Shown here in pieces: positions 20,599 to 29,339 of a DNA stretch of 64,000 nucleotides (the first letter of the stretch is position 1; each line of letters starts with the position of its first letter). Source of the stretch: Verrucomicrobiaceae bacterium (GTDB lineage Bacteria > Verrucomicrobiota > Verrucomicrobiia > Verrucomicrobiales > Verrucomicrobiaceae); NCBI GenBank assembly GCA_021151605.1, contig JAGKWZ010000007.1:9879-73878 (forward strand), read 5' to 3'. Made by a program: the position numbers and the translations under genes. The notes beneath the pieces are model-generated. The model made no database searches. It worked only from the letters and a program-made list of their open reading frames with translations, and was not told the DNA's origin.

Positions 20599-23500
20599 AT
20601 GAAAACCTTGCGCTCCTTCTTCCGAGACGCCCGACGGCACAAAGGTCTTGCCCTCATCATCGTACTTTCGATGCTGGCCCTGACCACGATCGTCATGCTC
20701 GCCTTCCTTAGTGTGGCGGATACAGAGCATAAAGGCACGATGACATATTCATCTTCCCAGGGTGCTCGTCGTCTGGCAGATACAGCGGTCAATGTCGTCA
20801 TCTCCCAAATCCGGGCTGGTTCAGACCAGAATACCACTGTTGCTGGCCGTGAATTTCACGCTACTCAACCAGGTTCTGTCCGCAAATACACGGACGGCGG
20901 TGCTTTCTTGGAAGGTTACAAACTGTTTTCGGACGCCGAGATGATTTTCTCGGGCAATGGCAACCCGAACGGCACACAAAGTGTCCAGGATGAATACGAC
21001 TTTGTGAGGAAATCCGAACCTCCCACGAACTGGAACCAAGGGCGAAACGTCATCCGTTACGTGGATCTCAATGAACCTGTCATCAAAGGTATCGCTGCCG
21101 TGGATGGTACTGTAAACGCGACCCAAACCTTTTTTCCTATTCTCGACCCTCGCGCTGCTTATGACATGGATCCAGCGGGTGGCGCGCCATACCCAGTGGA
21201 AGGATTTCAGTACTCTACCAAAACCGCCGTGGCAGGTAACAATGTCGGTACCGAAAACGATGCCAAGCAGGCATCCATCGTACTGCCCAGGGGCGGTGGC
21301 GGGGCAAATCTTGACACTCTTCGCGTAGCAATGCCCGTTCAGTGGTTATACATGCTTAAAGATGGAACCTTGGGTGCTTTGAACGAAAATTTGAAGTTTC
21401 AAAGCTCGGGTGGCAATCAGCCTTCAGTTCAAAACCCCATCGTCGCACGCGTTGCCTTTTGGGCTGACGACGAATCCTGCAAAATCAATATCAATACGGC
21501 CTCTGAGCCTACCTTCCTTGGTAGGCCCACCTACTTCCATGAGCGTGATCACCGCTGGGCAGATTATCCGGCCGCGCGTGGTGAGTATCAGCGCTTCCCA
21601 GGACATCCTGCCACGGTGGCTCTCAGTTCCGTCCTTTCGCCAAATTCCACATTAGATCCTACGCGTGATCTGGAAACCTATGGAAAAACTCCGGGTGGTG
21701 CGGCTCTCACAAGGGCATTGAGCATCAAAAACAAAATTTATGATCTAGCTCCCCGGCTCAATTCAGGCGGCAGCAATGCTGGCACAAAACTGTTTGCTGC
21801 TGATGACTTCAACTCAGGCGGATCTGCTGGTCTTACCACCAATGTGGTTCTTACCGATGCTCTGAAGGAGCGACTATATGCCAGTGTGGATGAACTGTTT
21901 TTCTCAGAGACTAGCAACTCAAATGGACGGCAGGCCAACGACACCACAATCCAGGGAGGCAATCTTTTCAGCAAGCAAACCCTCGAGCAAGCTTCCGGTT
22001 TTCTCACCGCCCACAGTCGTGCCAGTGAGATCAGTATGCTAGGTCTGCCTCGCATCGCCATGTGGCCGGTTAATACGGACAGGGCACGTCGCACTGGCTT
22101 TGATAATTTCATTGAGTTCTGCTCAAGGCTTGGACCTGCGGGTTCCAGCAACTTCTACATTTTTCAGCGCCAGGATTCCCGTAGTCCCACCACTGACGTT
22201 AAACTGCAGAGGAATACTGACCTCCTTAACATGCTAGACAAGGTTCTCGCCACTGCGCGCTTCCCTGCTGAAACGACCGCCGGTGGTGCAGGCAACACTT
22301 TCAAAACCAAAATGCGAAGTGCGAATGGTTATGACAACTACCGTCAGGTTATCGTCGAGATGTTCGACTATATTCGCTCCACCAACCTCCACGACAGCTT
22401 CCTTGTTGAACCTTCGCGAAATAGTTGGCCGACTTTTGTCGGGAATGTGGACTGGGTTCAAACCTACCAGAAGCGTGACTCTGTTAAGTCGACTTTTAAA
22501 ACTTACACCGTCGGCATCGCCAAAAACCCTGGGAGTCAAAACAATCCATTCAATGATCGAATGCTTCCGGGGCATGGCCAAGTTTCCCCTGCAATCTGGA
22601 ACATAGGTGGCCAAAACTACCGTGGGTTTGGCCGTTCGGTTTCTATTAGTGAAATCGGCCTTCAGTTCATCTGCACGGCTGACGGGCAGCCGGATATGTA
22701 TAGCTGGCGCCCGATAGAACTTGATCAGAGGGACGATACCGCCAAGAAGCTCATTTATAAGGTTAGAACGATGGATATCACACAGGGCGGCCTGGGTGCT
22801 TTTGCTCAGGCTGCCACAGATGGGCTCATCTCGGGTGGCCGAACTGCTTTGCGCATCAACCCCACCGTCGATGGGGTCTTTCAGGTGGAGAATACACCGA
22901 TGCCTTTTGGCACTCAATTCAGGGTGGGGAATTCAAACTATGCTATCGAGATCCAGAATCTGGCTAATGAGCAATGGGCGACGGGACCTGCCAACCAAAT
23001 GAAGGATCGTTACTATTCAAACTTCCCACCGCTTTCAAATACGAGCAAAGTAATCGATTTGTATGGAGCGCAGGATGGTGCTGTGACTCCAGAAAATCTT
23101 GGGATGCATATGAATTTCCACCCAGGCGGTAAAGAGGAGAATTGGAACTATACCCTGGAAGAGGATCGCCCTCTTTCGCCTCAGCAAAAACGAGTGCAAG
23201 CAATGTTGCACCTGGAGTTTTTCTGTCCATCCGTCGGCTACACCAGTATCTTCCCGGAGTTTAGTATTGTCATGAAAGGGGAGGATTTGCAGGGAATCAC
23301 TGTCGAGGGGGAATCCATCTTTAAAAAGTCGGGCGATATTGTGCTAAAGAGTTCCCAGCCTTTGTATGAGATCGATGGCGCTCCACAAGTGGGTGGCTAC
23401 GCTAGTTTCAGACGTATCGCGCGTGGCCGTTCCCTGGGGCCTTTCGAGCGGATGCCGGCAGATCTTAATTACAATACCTCTGCTACGGGCAATGTTCATG

Positions 23501-25899
23501 CTGATATCGTGAGCATGGATTTGGTGTCGAGCTTCTTTACAGTTCAAAGCGACACAGATCTGAATTTCTCCACGTCAGGGCGTCCTATTCGCATCGATAT
23601 TTATGACACGCATGATTGGAAGAATAGCACTGCGTCCCAGACCATCTATTTTAGCCTTCCAAACGGGCAGGCACCCATGCCGGACCTCATCGTGCAGCCC
23701 GCCAATTATGAAGAATGGGTGGATTCTAATGGACTTGTATTAAAGCAGCCGGCCCTTCAGGCACCTCATTGGTGGACCTTCCATCTGGGAGGGGCATTAG
23801 CTCGTGGGAGCAATGATGCGAATAAGATGATTCCTGGACGCCTTAATGAGCCCCGGAATCATGGTGGCAATCTTGCTGCTTTTTATACGGGTGGTGTTAT
23901 TAGGCAAAACAGGGATGGTGATACGTCACAGGGAGTTGGAGGTAACCCGAATCAACGTTTCCCTGGCAGTACAGCATTGATTTATGGCTTCCAGAAGACG
24001 GGAAATTACCAGGATGTCAAACGTCATGACAATAATCTCAGCACCGACACAGTACGCTGGCAAAGGACCGCCTACGACCCAAACCAGAATTTCAATCAAC
24101 CTCTTTTTCACGCAGGGTCTGATGTTGTCCGGACGCTCCAGCCAGGTCATGGAGATGCTAGGATGATCTTCGCCAAGGCTGTGGTGCAGGAGACGGACTG
24201 GACTCCACATCCTCTATATAACAGCAGGACCGCCTTTATGGCCCACAATTTCTCCAACTACGGCGCAGGCTCTGAAGCGGGCTTCGACCGTAGCGGAGAC
24301 CCGTCCCTCGAACAGCAGGGACTTGAAGATCCTAATAAGAGAACACTTCCTATGTCTGTCCTTGTGTCCTCTGGGCAAACGCCAGATGCGCCATTTTCTG
24401 GCCTGAATACCAGTCAGGTCACGCCTTCTGGCAGCCTCTCTCCAGCGTACCTGTGTCAGCGCTACTACGATTTTGATGATGGTGATCCAGGTGGACGGAT
24501 TGGTGTGTATATCAATAAGCCAGATGAAGGAAATTTTGCTGTCGGTGAATTTCAGGGATCTGGCTGGCCAAGAGCTGTGGAGTGGAGGGCCACCTACTTC
24601 CGCTCCGACTCCTTTGGGGCTCGGTTTGCACCAGGAGCGCAGAGCTTCTTCACCCCAAACCGCATGGTTAGTTCTCCTGTAATGATGGGGTCTCTCCCCA
24701 GCAGGGTACATTATGCCAACAGAATTGGCGCAGATGCCGCCAATGGTGGAAATGGCGCTTGGACAAATCTTCTTTTCCGTCCCTACGTCCAGTTGAACGC
24801 GGCTCTGGCACGTCATCCTGGGCAGGCTACTCCGCCAGACCACTATCTTCTGGATTTGTTTTGGATGCCTGTGGTCGAACCTTACGCCATTAGTGAGCCT
24901 CTTTCCACCGCTGGTAAGGTCAACATGAACTACCAGATGCTGCCTTTCACGCATATCCGCCGTGCCACGGCGCTCCACGCCGTCATGAAAGGAGAGGTCT
25001 TTGCGGCACTGCCAAATGTGGATCATACCCGCTCGAAAGGGATTAGGCGTGGATTTGGCAATCAGGGAAGCTCGGCTCCGATTTTCCATGACGAGACATC
25101 GTCCCAGGGGCAGGCTGCAGCTAGATGGCACAGGTCCATCGCGATCGATCGGTTGAATAATGAAAATGGCACCGCTGACAACCCCTGGTGGGTGAACCAT
25201 CAAAGGGCCAGTCAGCGCGTCGTCGGCACTCTGCGTCAGTTTGAAGAGCGTTTTAACTTCGGTGCCGCAGATGTGGATAAAGGGGCGGCCGCCGTCGGAG
25301 GTAATTCTTTGAATGATGGCATGGTATCAAACTTCCGTTCGGGCCTCTTCCGTTCTGCCAGTCAGATTTGTGAGGTTCACCTTATCCCGTCCCGCGTTTC
25401 TGTAGCGGGAAATCAGATTAACCAGGGCGTTTTCGGAGGCACCCAATTTAGTGGAACAGTCGCAGGTGCCAATAATGATGCGACAGAAAACCTTAGACCC
25501 GATGAACTCGACACTTATGATGACCGCAAGGCGGCAATGGAGAAGTTCTGGAAAGCGCACGCGTCCACCGGGGACAATACACGCGAAGCTCCTTATGCCA
25601 ATCTTTATGCCAAGTTGACTACGCGCTCGAACACCTTCCGTGTCCACGTGCGCGCACAGATGCTCAAAAAAGCGGTTCGTGGTTCAGATATCGACAGTTT
25701 CGTGCCTGGTGAGGACGAGGTTACCGGTGAGTATCGTGGTTCGTTCCTTCTTGAGCGCTACATCGATATGCAGGACATCGCTGCTGCCGGCACAGCTGCT
25801 GACTTTACGCAAGGCAACCCAATGGATGAGACGGCACACCCGCCCCTAGACAGCTATTACCGGTTCCGAGTCATCGAATCCAAGCGCTTTGCACCTTGA
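20599..25899 (+). CDS. Verru_Chthon cassette protein A (GspK/PilX-like)
   Basis: A 1766-residue protein. After a short basic N-terminus (RRHKG) comes a hydrophobic segment, LALIIVLSMLALTTIVMLAF, like the N-terminal helix of GspK/PilX minor pseudopilins. The region after it (TYSSSQGARRLADTAVN) is typical of Verru_Chthon cassette protein A. Around residues 288-302 lies DDESCKININTAS, close to the GspK signature D-E-x-x-x-INLNT. The remainder has no domain I recognise. Known families place such proteins at the pseudopilus tip; the role here is inferred. The gene has its own 153-base leader after the giant gene and is followed after 19 bases by cassette protein C. No Shine-Dalgarno precedes the ATG. 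Confidence 0.85.
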   Translation: MKTLRSFFRDARRHKGLALIIVLSMLALTTIVMLAFLSVADTEHKGTMTYSSSQGARRLADTAVNVVISQIRAGSDQNTTVAGREFHATQPGSVRKYTDGGAFLEGYKLFSDAEMIFSGNGNPNGTQSVQDEYDFVRKSEPPTNWNQGRNVIRYVDLNEPVIKGIAAVDGTVNATQTFFPILDPRAAYDMDPAGGAPYPVEGFQYSTKTAVAGNNVGTENDAKQASIVLPRGGGGANLDTLRVAMPVQWLYMLKDGTLGALNENLKFQSSGGNQPSVQNPIVARVAFWADDESCKININTASEPTFLGRPTYFHERDHRWADYPAARGEYQRFPGHPATVALSSVLSPNSTLDPTRDLETYGKTPGGAALTRALSIKNKIYDLAPRLNSGGSNAGTKLFAADDFNSGGSAGLTTNVVLTDALKERLYASVDELFFSETSNSNGRQANDTTIQGGNLFSKQTLEQASGFLTAHSRASEISMLGLPRIAMWPVNTDRARRTGFDNFIEFCSRLGPAGSSNFYIFQRQDSRSPTTDVKLQRNTDLLNMLDKVLATARFPAETTAGGAGNTFKTKMRSANGYDNYRQVIVEMFDYIRSTNLHDSFLVEPSRNSWPTFVGNVDWVQTYQKRDSVKSTFKTYTVGIAKNPGSQNNPFNDRMLPGHGQVSPAIWNIGGQNYRGFGRSVSISEIGLQFICTADGQPDMYSWRPIELDQRDDTAKKLIYKVRTMDITQGGLGAFAQAATDGLISGGRTALRINPTVDGVFQVENTPMPFGTQFRVGNSNYAIEIQNLANEQWATGPANQMKDRYYSNFPPLSNTSKVIDLYGAQDGAVTPENLGMHMNFHPGGKEENWNYTLEEDRPLSPQQKRVQAMLHLEFFCPSVGYTSIFPEFSIVMKGEDLQGITVEGESIFKKSGDIVLKSSQPLYEIDGAPQVGGYASFRRIARGRSLGPFERMPADLNYNTSATGNVHADIVSMDLVSSFFTVQSDTDLNFSTSGRPIRIDIYDTHDWKNSTASQTIYFSLPNGQAPMPDLIVQPANYEEWVDSNGLVLKQPALQAPHWWTFHLGGALARGSNDANKMIPGRLNEPRNHGGNLAAFYTGGVIRQNRDGDTSQGVGGNPNQRFPGSTALIYGFQKTGNYQDVKRHDNNLSTDTVRWQRTAYDPNQNFNQPLFHAGSDVVRTLQPGHGDARMIFAKAVVQETDWTPHPLYNSRTAFMAHNFSNYGAGSEAGFDRSGDPSLEQQGLEDPNKRTLPMSVLVSSGQTPDAPFSGLNTSQVTPSGSLSPAYLCQRYYDFDDGDPGGRIGVYINKPDEGNFAVGEFQGSGWPRAVEWRATYFRSDSFGARFAPGAQSFFTPNRMVSSPVMMGSLPSRVHYANRIGADAANGGNGAWTNLLFRPYVQLNAALARHPGQATPPDHYLLDLFWMPVVEPYAISEPLSTAGKVNMNYQMLPFTHIRRATALHAVMKGEVFAALPNVDHTRSKGIRRGFGNQGSSAPIFHDETSSQGQAAARWHRSIAIDRLNNENGTADNPWWVNHQRASQRVVGTLRQFEERFNFGAADVDKGAAAVGGNSLNDGMVSNFRSGLFRSASQICEVHLIPSRVSVAGNQINQGVFGGTQFSGTVAGANNDATENLRPDELDTYDDRKAAMEKFWKAHASTGDNTREAPYANLYAKLTTRSNTFRVHVRAQMLKKAVRGSDIDSFVPGEDEVTGEYRGSFLLERYIDMQDIAAAGTAADFTQGNPMDETAHPPLDSYYRFRVIESKRFAP

Positions 25900-25918
25900 T
25901 CACATTCCCCCGATTGCC

Positions 25919-27037
25919 ATGAATTCTTTTTCATTAAATCACCTAAAACGGCGAATCCCTGCGGCCTTCACACTTGTGGAGATCATGGTTTCACTCGCTG
26001 TGCTGACTATCCTGCTGCTAATCAGTGCTCAGGTCATCGGCCAGGTCCAGTCCACATGGTCTGCATCTAATGCGCGCGTAAGCCAGTTTCGAGAGGCGAG
26101 AACCGCATTTGATATTCTAACGCGCAATATTTCCCAGGCCACGCTTAACACCTACATTGATTACGATAACAACTATATCGCGACGGCGGGAACCTCTGCA
26201 GCGGCCGCTGCTCCTGGGTCCTATGTAAGGAACTCGGATCTGCAATTCATCTGCGGCCCCGCCACCTCTCTTGTTACTGGTGGCGGCGGTGCCGATGCGC
26301 TTCCTGGTCATGCTGTTTTCTTCCAGGCTCCGCTTGGCGTCACCAACAGTGCGAGTCTGGTGGGGCTGGATAGGCTTCTCTGTGCACGTGGGTATTTTGT
26401 CCAGTATACTTCGGATGAAAGCTGGATTCCTGCCTTTATCCCTCCTGGCAACAGCAGCTCTCGCTACCGCCTGATGGAATACTCTCCACCCGCTGAGAAA
26501 AACTTGATTTATCCTGCTGGAGCCAGCGGCACCGTTACCAAGACATGGTTTGCTGGAGCAGGGGTTTCATCTGGAACTTCAAAAGGATCAGCAACTCTAC
26601 CTGTCACGCGCCCAGTTGCTGACAATATTGTTGCGTTGATCATCTCCCCGCGACGGGAGTTAAAACCAACTGAAAATCCTAATACTGCCGAGACGCAAGC
26701 AAGTGGACTCACTGAGATTGCAGTGGACTACAGGTATGATTCCACGGTGGTGAAACTTCCATCAGGGAAATCTCCTCAAGGAACACAGCACCTACTTCCG
26801 CCACTGGTCAAAGTCGTCTTGGTTGCGATCGATGAACGCTCAGCCAAACAGCTTGAACAATACAATGGCAGCGCGGGTAGCCCCCCCTTGGGGACCGATG
26901 TAAATCAGTCCTTTACCAAAGCGTACGAACTTGAGAGAGAGTTGGAAGTTCTGGTCTCTAAACTCCAGCAGCGTAGGCTCAATTACCGGGTATTTTCGGC
27001 AACGGTACAGTTGAGGGGGGCCAAGTGGAGCATTTAA
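25919..27037 (+). CDS. Verru_Chthon cassette protein C (GspJ/PilW-like pseudopilin)
   Basis: A 372-residue protein with a type IV prepilin-like N-terminus: RRIPAA followed by FTLVEIMVSLAVLTILLLIS, with Glu at mature position 5. The next part (STWSASNARVSQFREARTAF, then ISQATLNTYIDYDNNY) is the hallmark of Verru_Chthon cassette protein C, which corresponds to PulJ/GspJ. The residue before the predicted cleavage is Ala rather than Gly. I chose the ATG at 25919; an upstream TTG at 25889 would overlap gene A and push the leader away from the start. It lies between A (19-base gap) and D (28-base gap), so it is probably co-transcribed. Confidence 0.85.
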   Translation: MNSFSLNHLKRRIPAAFTLVEIMVSLAVLTILLLISAQVIGQVQSTWSASNARVSQFREARTAFDILTRNISQATLNTYIDYDNNYIATAGTSAAAAAPGSYVRNSDLQFICGPATSLVTGGGGADALPGHAVFFQAPLGVTNSASLVGLDRLLCARGYFVQYTSDESWIPAFIPPGNSSSRYRLMEYSPPAEKNLIYPAGASGTVTKTWFAGAGVSSGTSKGSATLPVTRPVADNIVALIISPRRELKPTENPNTAETQASGLTEIAVDYRYDSTVVKLPSGKSPQGTQHLLPPLVKVVLVAIDERSAKQLEQYNGSAGSPPLGTDVNQSFTKAYELERELEVLVSKLQQRRLNYRVFSATVQLRGAKWSI

Positions 27038-27065
27038 GAAGCCTTTCCAAATTCGACCAACTGAC

Positions 27066-27779
27066 ATGATTGCTAACCTGAAAAATTCCAAAACGTCGCG
27101 TTCCTCGGCCGCCTTCACCTTGGTCGAGTTGTTGACGGTCGTGGGTATCATTGCGCTTCTGATCGCCCTAGCCACGCCCACTCTAGTGGATGTCATTCGC
27201 TCCACCCGACTCAGTTCTGCAGGTGACAGTCTTCTAAACCGTCTCAATTTGACCCAGCAAGAAGCCATCGCTCGCAGCAAAGAAGTGGAAATGCGTTTCT
27301 ACAAATATGCCAATGTCACTTCTGAGCGCCCAGGCGACCAGTTGTTCTATGCCTATCAGGTGGTGGAAACGCCAAGTGGCGGAGTTCCTGTTGCCATTTC
27401 AGAGCCCTACTATTTTGACTCTGGCGTCGTTCTTGCCCCTCAGCAGGAGCTTTCTCCCATGTTGAAAACGACGGCCGGACAGACACAAAATAACGGCCAA
27501 TATATATTCTCCCCAGGTTCTGGTGGTGGTGGCAGCGCAGTGGAATACGCGGCGCTTCGCTTTTTCCCTGACGGTAGTTGTCGCCTCCTCAATAGTTCCA
27601 CGATAGATGAAGATAATGCCACATCTTCTGCATTGGCTTATACAATCCCGCCTCTCGCCACTAGCTTCATGACCTTGGTAGAGTCCCAGTACATCGCTTC
27701 ACCCACGATTCCTCCACCGAACTATTACTGCATCCAGATCGACGCCTATACTGGCAAGGCCCGTATTTATCGTCCGTGA
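27066..27779 (+). CDS. Verru_Chthon cassette protein D (GspH/FimT-like pseudopilin)
   Basis: A 237-residue protein with a prepilin-like N-terminus: SRSSAA followed by FTLVELLTVVGIIALLIALA. Next comes a stretch (LSSAGDSLLNRLNLTQQEAI, EVEMRFYKY) characteristic of Verru_Chthon cassette protein D and of the GspH/FimT class. As in protein C, Ala occupies the -1 position. It is the last gene of the cassette, 50 bases before guaB. The usual fourth member B (GspI-like) is absent from this cassette. It is probably a membrane-anchored component of a pseudopilus-like tip; that role is inferred from the class. Confidence 0.85.
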   Translation: MIANLKNSKTSRSSAAFTLVELLTVVGIIALLIALATPTLVDVIRSTRLSSAGDSLLNRLNLTQQEAIARSKEVEMRFYKYANVTSERPGDQLFYAYQVVETPSGGVPVAISEPYYFDSGVVLAPQQELSPMLKTTAGQTQNNGQYIFSPGSGGGGSAVEYAALRFFPDGSCRLLNSSTIDEDNATSSALAYTIPPLATSFMTLVESQYIASPTIPPPNYYCIQIDAYTGKARIYRP

Positions 27780-27829
27780 TCGGGGTGAATTTCCGCGTGA
27801 CACGGCCATGAGTGCTGATTAGATAGCCT

Positions 27830-29290
27830 ATGGGCGATCTACCTTCTCTTGCACTCAGTTTCGATGACGTGTTGCTCCTGCCCGGGTTGAGCGAAGTGCT
27901 CCCCGGTGATGTGGACATCAGCACGGTTTTTGGCGGTTCAATCCGTCTCAATGTTCCGGTCCTTTCCTCTGCGATGGACACGGTGACCGAATCCGAACTC
28001 GCCATCTCATTGGCTCGTGAAGGCGGCCTCGGCGTCATCCACCGCAATTGCCCCATCGACTATCAGGCCGAGCAGGTAGCGCGGGTGAAACGTTCCGAGA
28101 ACACCGTCATCCAAAACCCACATAGCGTCCGCCCAGAAACGACCCTCGGAGAGCTGCAATGGCTCATGCAGACCAAGGGTGTCAGCGGCTTCCCTGTCGT
28201 TGATCCAGAGGGAAAACTCGTCGGCATGGTCACGAGCCGTGACATGTGGTACATCGAAGACGAAACCACGCCCGTCTCCGCCATCATGACGCCGCGTGAT
28301 CGCCTCGCGACAGGCACGGCCAACACTTCCTACGAGGAAGCGCTGAAGATTCTCTACACTCATCGCATCGAGAAACTCCCGCTCGTCGATGCCAACGGCA
28401 AACTGGCTGGACTCATCACGAAGCAGGACGTCACCAAGCGCCAGACCTTCACCCACGCGGCGAAGGACGCCAACGGCCAGCTCCGTGTCGGTGCCGCCGT
28501 CGGCGTCGGCGATGACTGTGCAGATCGCGGTGCTGCGCTTGTTGCCGCTGGTGCGGATGCGTTGTTCATCGACGCGGCCACCGGACACACCACACGTGTC
28601 GCCTCTGTGATTGAAAGACTCCGTGCCAGAGTCGGAGCGGGCATCCCTATCGTAGCGGGCAACGTCGTCACGGCTGATGGTGCTTTGCACCTCGTCAATG
28701 CAGGCGCTTCCGCCGTGAAAGTAGGCGTTGGCCCCGGCTCCATCTGCACCACGCGCATCATTTCGGGCGTCGGCATGGCCCAGTTCACCGCCGTACAGGA
28801 AGTCGCCGAAGTCTGCCGTCCTCGCGGTGTCACCGTCATTGCCGATGGCGGTATTCGTTACTCTGGCGACATCGTCAAAGCCCTCGCCGGTGGTGCTGAT
28901 TGCGTCATGCTCGGCTCACTGCTTGCCGGCACCGCCGAAAGCCCTGGAAATATGGTCAAATGGCAGGGCCGAACCTTCAAAGAATACCGTGGCATGGGCA
29001 GTCTCAAAGCCATGCGTAAAGGGGCAGGGGACCGCTACGGTCAAAACAGCTCCGGCAAGCTCGTTCCCGAAGGTGTTGAGGCCCGTGTGCCCTTCAAAGG
29101 CCCGCTCTCCGACGTCGTTTTCCAGCTCATGGGCGGCCTCCGCTCCGGCATGGGCTACGTCGGTGCCAACACACTCACCGAACTCCGCTCCAAAGCCCGC
29201 TTCGTCCGCATCACCGCCGGTGGCCTCAAGGAAAGCCACCCGCACGATGTCGTCATCACCGAAGAACCCGTGAACTACGAGCCGCATTGA
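27830..29290 (+). CDS. guaB: Inosine-5'-monophosphate dehydrogenase
   Basis: A 486-residue protein that oxidises IMP to XMP with NAD+, the first committed step to GMP. The N-terminus LSFDDVLLLPGLSEVLP is diagnostic. Two CBS domains lie at about residues 93-205. The active-site loop GPGSICTTR places the catalytic Cys at residue 306, and the GADCVMLGSLLAGT phosphate-binding segment and EGVEARVPFKG flap follow. Length is normal for the family. guaA follows after 49 bases, so the two genes together make GMP. The gene starts 50 bases after the pseudopilin cassette with no obvious terminator between, and no Shine-Dalgarno precedes the ATG. Confidence 0.97.
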   Translation: MGDLPSLALSFDDVLLLPGLSEVLPGDVDISTVFGGSIRLNVPVLSSAMDTVTESELAISLAREGGLGVIHRNCPIDYQAEQVARVKRSENTVIQNPHSVRPETTLGELQWLMQTKGVSGFPVVDPEGKLVGMVTSRDMWYIEDETTPVSAIMTPRDRLATGTANTSYEEALKILYTHRIEKLPLVDANGKLAGLITKQDVTKRQTFTHAAKDANGQLRVGAAVGVGDDCADRGAALVAAGADALFIDAATGHTTRVASVIERLRARVGAGIPIVAGNVVTADGALHLVNAGASAVKVGVGPGSICTTRIISGVGMAQFTAVQEVAEVCRPRGVTVIADGGIRYSGDIVKALAGGADCVMLGSLLAGTAESPGNMVKWQGRTFKEYRGMGSLKAMRKGAGDRYGQNSSGKLVPEGVEARVPFKGPLSDVVFQLMGGLRSGMGYVGANTLTELRSKARFVRITAGGLKESHPHDVVITEEPVNYEPH

Positions 29291-29312
29291 TGGATTCCCC
29301 GTTCGTTATTCT

Positions 29313-29335
29313 GAATTCGTCATTCGTCATTTCCC
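29313..29335 (+). repeat. Dispersed TTCGTCATTC repeat in the guaB-guaA spacer
   Basis: The 49-base spacer contains two overlapping units of ATTCGTCATTCGTCATT. The same 10-mer TTCGTCATTC, in both orientations, occurs inside the kinase gene at 38174-38234. I recall similar tracts between and within genes of Verrucomicrobia and Planctomycetes, but cannot confirm that here. Confidence 0.6.
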
Positions 29336-29339
29336 TCTC

